Assembly: GCA_008638375.1 (NCBI GenBank)
Contig: CM018035.1
Span: 32,658,807 to 32,722,806, forward strand
DNA: 64,000 nt
Origin: Nyssa sinensis
Lineage: Eukaryota > Streptophyta > Magnoliopsida > Cornales > Nyssaceae
Direction of reading: 5' to 3'
Positions 59,244 to 64,000 of this stretch are shown here, piece after piece. Position numbers and translations under genes: made by a program. The first letter of the stretch is position 1. Each line of letters starts with the position of its first letter. The notes beneath the pieces are model-generated. The model was not told where the DNA came from, made no database searches, and saw only the letters and a program-made list of their open reading frames with translations.

Positions 59244-60325
59244 TGTCCACACCGAGAGTGACCTTGAAGAATAAGGTCAACCATTAGAATAATTCTTGTG
59301 AGTCTCAGTCCATTCTCAGTCCATTCTTTATTTAACATCTTTTCACTTTAAGATTTATAACATAAACATACATTCCATGTCCCATGTACTTTAATCAACA
59401 ATAACTCAACATACACCAATCAAGAGGTTACATTCATCATGTTGTAACCATCCATAATGAAAAAGGACAAAATATCATTACTCCTAATTGTGTTTCTGTA
59501 CATATATATATATAAAAAAGAATAGTCTAGGCTTCCATAGCCTTCACATGCACATCATCTAAACCATAAGGTCTCTAACATCCAAAAATAAACATAAAGT
59601 AAAAAAAATGGAGTTTTCCTTCTAATTTGTGGTGTCAAGTCACCAATTCCTTGCCATTACCTGTATCTAGTAGGATTCAAAATAACGACCGTAGTACAGA
59701 TTCTAAAGTAAGGAAGATTAAAGCAGTGTAAGGTGTAGGCATACAACATATGTAGTGTCAAATAAGTTTCTACGTATACATATGAATCATATGATCTCAA
59801 TATTCATGAAATTATCCTTTATTTGAAAATTGAATTCAATTATCTAGGAGATACCATGAATAGTAGATGTAACTTAGAGTCATATAAATCACAAGGTAAT
59901 ACATCATGTAATCGTAAATTGAATTCCAACTCCATTCCTCTCAATTCATATCTCAACACTCTGACTTTAATCAACTAATGGCCCCCGGTAAAGCTTGGTA
60001 CTTTAGGAGCTACTAACTTGTCCGTAATGCACCACCACCCACATGAGTTTACGGTATGAAACCGAAGGGAGACACCATCCCCATCACGATAAATCTTTGG
60101 GTAATAACGCAATCTCACCACACTCTAAACTATCTATATTTACTCAACTAAACCTTTCATCCCCTTCTTATCTATGGCATCAATAATCTCACAAGTTCAA
60201 CAAATTCTATGGAGATAAAATTTGTATTCAACTTATAAGCATATCAAGAGATAATAATATTTCCATCATTCATTTACAAGAATATGGCAAAGATAATACA
60301 AGTACATGACATTTAATATATCTAT
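59244..60325 (-). mobile_element. Family-F 5' LTR, minus strand, truncated
   Basis: It begins TGTCCACACC (one extra C against the other copy) and follows 42983-44050 closely (AAGGTCAACCATT, GTGAGTCTCAGTCCATTC, CAACATACACCAATCAA). Homology stops at 60325, where a copia-type LTR begins. The other LTR shows that about 0.95 kb is missing on the right. Confidence 0.7.
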
Positions 60326-61679
60326 TGTTAGGACCATAGGGTCCGATAGTGTAATTGGCTAATCCGGTTTGAAAAAATGTACTTTGTGTGTAATCCTTAC
60401 ATAAGTCCCAATAGTCAGTACCTCAATGCCCATTATTCTCCAAGTTCATCCAAGAGACATTACCGTGCATCACTACCAGTCGACTTGGCTCTCGAAGGGT
60501 ATATTGGAATTTTGTATTTGTTTTGGATTTCACACACTTACATCATGCATGCATTGCATATAGATTTTATCATAACATCATGTATGTCATTGACTTATGG
60601 TTGTGAATCAATTTTCCAAACTGCATCTTTAAAATCCTAAAGGGAAAAATTCAATTCACAAGACAAACAAGAATGAGTAACTCTCTATTGCTCGTTTGAA
60701 TGAATAATAAAAAAGTTTGTTTTCATTCATTCGAAGGTTCTGTATCAAATGAAGAGCTACAACCTCAGAGTTGTGCTCATTTGATATTCATTCCTTGTTC
60801 GTTCGAATGAACTAGTGCTCGTTCGAATGAATGATGGTTCTTCGAATGAACATTGAGCAGCAAAAAGATTTATAATATGTTTTCAAGCTCATTGCAAAAA
60901 TACACAAAAATTCAGTTAAGAGCAGTGAAAAATTTAGTGATAGAGTTTTCAATTGTGGGAGCTAAATTATTGGGAGATCAAAAAGATTTTGTGAGAGATC
61001 ATTCATAAATGTCATTCATACATCTCTCTACTCTTGTTCATTGATCGATTTAGATCATCCACAAGATCCAAATCATATCTAAGAAACTCTTGTTCATGTA
61101 AATTTCACCATTGACAAAGAATAGAGTTCAAGCTTGAGGATTCGACGTTGAACAATCCATGGACACCAAGGTTGTGAGGATTGACAATTGTTAAGCAGCT
61201 TGATCGAAGGATTTCGAGACTATTCAGGATTCCAATTTTTTAAAGGTTCCTGCTATGAGAGGCTTGTGGATTCAAAAGGAAATTGAAGATGTGATCGGGG
61301 AGAATAGAGCTTGAGGTACTAAGCTTGTTTATAGATATGTTGTAATTCATTTTCCATCATTCAGGAAGTCTTCCTTGAGCATTGGCTCGACTTTGGAGTT
61401 TTACTCCAAGGATTGTTGTCTTTGGTGTTTTCTCTGTCTTCAATTGGTTTGCAAATCTCTCAATCTTTCTATCTCCTTCAATTTACTAATTGCTTTAATT
61501 GAATGCTTCCGCAAGAATATTGAAATTAAGTTTTCGTGAAATTCATAATTGTTCTTTAATTTGATTAATTGAAAACTTAATTGAGCAATTGATAGAGTAA
61601 ATTGAATAAAATCATAATCGCAACTACGACAATTCCCTTCGTAGTCAAGCCTTCAAACACTTGGAACGAGTTAGAGTTA
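60326..61679 (+). mobile_element. Copia-type LTR and leader, boundaries partly uncertain
   Basis: TGTTAGGACCATAGGGTCC at 60326 looks like an LTR start; TCTAT (60321-60325) is a candidate duplication. AT-rich LTR-like sequence follows with a cluster of TTCGAA palindromes (60720-60855). I could not find the LTR end or a clean primer-binding site, so LTR and leader are not separated. Copia gag follows, which supports the assignment. Confidence 0.5.
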
Positions 61680-62041
61680 AGGATGAGTGACTACAGCACC
61701 TAAAGGGTTGAATGCAATCTTTAATGCAATAACTCCCAATGAGTTTCGCCGCATCATAACTTGTGAGACGTCTAAGGAGGCTTGGGGACATCCTCGAGAC
61801 TACCCATGAGGGTACGTCGGCAGTAAAATGGTTAAAATTACAAATATCGACGTCTAGGTTTGAAGCCTTAAGAATGGAAGAATCAAAAACATTTTTTGAG
61901 TTCTATGCTAAATTGAGTGACATATCAACTAATCATTCAAGGAGAGAAGTTAGAAAGGACCAAGATTGTAAGGAAAATATTGAGATCTATTCCCTAGAGA
62001 TTGCAACCTAAAATAGCTGCTATTGAGGAGAGTAAGGATGT
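61680..62041 (+). pseudogene. Ty1/copia gag (UBN2-type) fragment
   Basis: The reading AIFNAITPNEFRRIITCETS, KEAWG, then in the next frame DILETTHEGTSAV, KLQISTSRFEALRMEESKTF and FEFYAKLSDI matches the conserved middle of plant copia gag polyproteins. Frame changes occur near 61795 and 61935, where VRKIL continues in another frame to IAAIEESKDV. It is cut at 62041 by the family-E LTR, and the rest of gag-pol is outside the window or lost. Gag would coat element RNA; this fragment cannot. Confidence 0.85.
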
Positions 62042-64000
62042 TGTCACGACCCGAAACCCACCCTATGCGGATCTCGTGTCGCGGGGCCGACCCGAAGGCC
62101 GTCCCTACTTTTTCTGTTCCTGTATCATAGTACTAATATGCAATGTACTAAAATTTTAAACAATAAACAGCGGAAGTCTTTATCAATTACAGTAATCCAG
62201 CGGAAGTCTTTAAATAAATTTAACAGCGGAAGTCTATTAAATACATGACATAGTTCTACATAATTCAAAATGAGAACTAAAACGTAACCAGCACCTGGGG
62301 GTGGTGAATACATAGGAGAACTAACATAGACTGATACAATATTTCAAAATGTCCCCCTACGCTCTCAGACTCCTACTGGGGTCTCGTAGCGTCATCACCT
62401 GAAATGGGGGTAAATGGGGTGGAATGAGCTACAAAGCTCAGTAAGTAAAACAGATCTCCAACACTGGTATCGATGATCAATGTGAATCCATGAATAAGAT
62501 AATGATAGCCGATCATAAGGAAGGAGATGCTGTGATAGCCAATGAACATAATTGCCACGAGGGCCAATGGAAAGTAATCACAATACACAATCAGAAGTAA
62601 TAGTGTAAAATGAAAATATAACAACAATGAAGTACTGCCACAATGAACCGATCATAATCAAATCAATCAATGCAAGTCTTTCGAGACTTGAAGAATTATA
62701 AGGAATAGTGCCATTCAACAATCAAGTTCTGTTAATCATAAGAGATGCTGTTATTCTGTTTCAGGGCTCGGCAGACCCTCGATCTTTTGGGGCCCGGCAT
62801 ACCCCCCAGTCAATTCCAGTAAATTGCCATTTGTCCGTTCACGGACTTGACCCGTAGGTCCCATTCAACCAGATAGCATCAGATGGGTGTTGTGACTGAG
62901 CACAACTCCCGTGTCCATAAACATGTCATGATCATAAGTAATTCCATAGAATATAAATGAAATATCATTCATTCAATAAGGATACAACAGTAGGCCTTTC
63001 AAGGCATGGTTTAACATGATAACAATGATATAACAGTCAAGCAATGTCCACGGATAGAACAATATCTCATTGTGGGTAGTAATAACATGAGTTGCTTTCA
63101 AAGCACAGTCAAACATGATAACAATGATACATCAGTCAATCAAATGTCCATAAGATAGAAAATATCAAAATGTGGAACACAAGGATATCAATACATTCAA
63201 GAGTACGAGTTTGGCAGTAAAAGAATAAACTTGGCTTGTGGAAACACCACATGTAAGAGAGAGTGATCCACTTACCTCTATCGTGCTTGTATCTCAGAAA
63301 TCCCTGAGTGTACCCTTGCCTTTCGAGTTTCCTATATATCAGTGAATACGTTTCAGAATAAATGCTATTCATCAAATTTTATGCCTTTCTATCATAAGTA
63401 TTTCAAATACTATTTTAGACTTTACCATTGAGTCCGGAACGCCGAAGAAAGTCGGTTTAGGCTTTCGCGGAATTCCATTTGGACTTTTGCACTAAAAAGG
63501 GCAAAATGGTCACTTTGCACTTTTACGGTATTTTATCCTTCGGGGTCTCATCTCATAAAACAGGACCCCACCATTGGACTTAGAACATCCGAGATAATAG
63601 GTTTTGACTATTCATTTGTATCGTTTGGACTTCGTTTGACCCAATTTTGAAATAGGGGCATCATTGTAAAAATTAATATTTAATTAATTTTCTGTTTGGG
63701 CCTTAGTGTAATTTTTCAAAACATTTGGGGCCGGTTCACAATTTCTAAAAGCTGCGGTCTGAACCAGTTGGTTCAGACCTAAAAACCCTAAACCGGACTG
63801 CCCCTTCACTGAACCAAACGGTTCAGTCCATTCAGAGAACCGGATTCCAATATCCTGGTTCCTACCCTTATCCGTGGTTGGAATAGGCCCAAACCCAATT
63901 TCCATTTCCTATCCCCATAGCCAAACAAGCCCAATTCATTTAAATTAAAAACCAAAACGACACAGCTTTGGCTCCGTTTATTTTCGGTCGGGTACCGACC
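62042..64000 (-). mobile_element. Family-E LTR, minus strand, cut by window end
   Basis: It begins TGTCACGACCCGAAACCCAC and matches the reverse complement of the 3' end of 54072-57270 (TATGCGGATCTCGTRTCGCG, GGCCGTCCCTACTTTTT, GTCCGTTCACGGACT). It interrupts copia gag; the left duplication candidate is GATGT (62037-62041). Module copies are at 63410-63660. From about 63750 it carries GGTTCAGACC/GAACCGG repeats. Confidence 0.85.

Noticed and set aside
60797..60855. Heat-shock elements (TTCnnGAAnnTTC)
   Set aside because: The TTC/GAA spacing does not fit the required 5 bp phase in most of the motifs.

Overview
The window looks like nuclear heterochromatin of a flowering plant, probably a eudicot, and is almost wholly made of nested LTR retrotransposons. 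I see no intact host gene, no intact element polyprotein and no prokaryotic feature. Protein remnants are all plant retroelement types: a Ty3/gypsy Tat-lineage gag-pol with the lineage's second RNase H and an antisense extra ORF, chromovirus-like gag, an Ogre-like gag on the minus strand, and a Ty1/copia gag. Long LTRs ending in CGGGTCGTGACA, followed where internal sequence survives by a TGGTATCAGAG primer-binding site, dominate the base pairs. Family letters A-G used below are mine, not database names.

Layout. 1-4972: plus-strand family-A LTR cut by the window edge, inside a minus-strand Tat-type LTR (4973-5502) that abuts a plus-strand Tat LTR fragment (5503-5941). That fragment is the 5' LTR of one Tat element running to its 3' LTR at 41161-41668. 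The Tat element has been split four times: family-A solo LTR 5996-11472 (TSD AAAAC), family-B insertion 15644-24089 (TSD CTCAG), family-B insertion 24356-32203 (TSD AGAAC/AAAAC) and family-C solo LTR 36431-39727 (TSD GTCCA). Removing them gives collinear gag (11529-13040), protease, RT, RNase H, archaeal-type RNase H (to 24250), integrase (32204-33390), a 16 x 84 bp minisatellite and an antisense coiled-coil ORF. The first family-B insertion itself carries an opposite-strand solo LTR (18308-22592, TSD ATAGA). The second holds a gag-only element (gag 26732-27829) with an inverted LTR terminus on its left.

41669-62041 is an older nest: a minus-strand LTR remnant (G), a minus-strand Ogre-like element (F; LTRs 42983-45008 and 59244-60325, gag 45060-45770) split by a complete but non-autonomous family-E element (46919-57270, TSD CAAAT), then a copia fragment with gag (60326-62041) broken by a minus-strand family-E LTR that runs out of the window (62042-64000).

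Most noteworthy: the chimeric inverted end at 24356-25065; paired tRNA-like A/B boxes inside family-B LTRs; a degenerate module shared by LTRs of four families and apparently amplified into a minisatellite at 58330-59230; a probable captured host-gene fragment (WEFKDA-type acidic protein) inside both family-E LTRs; and a Tat antisense gene with a recognisable short intron.
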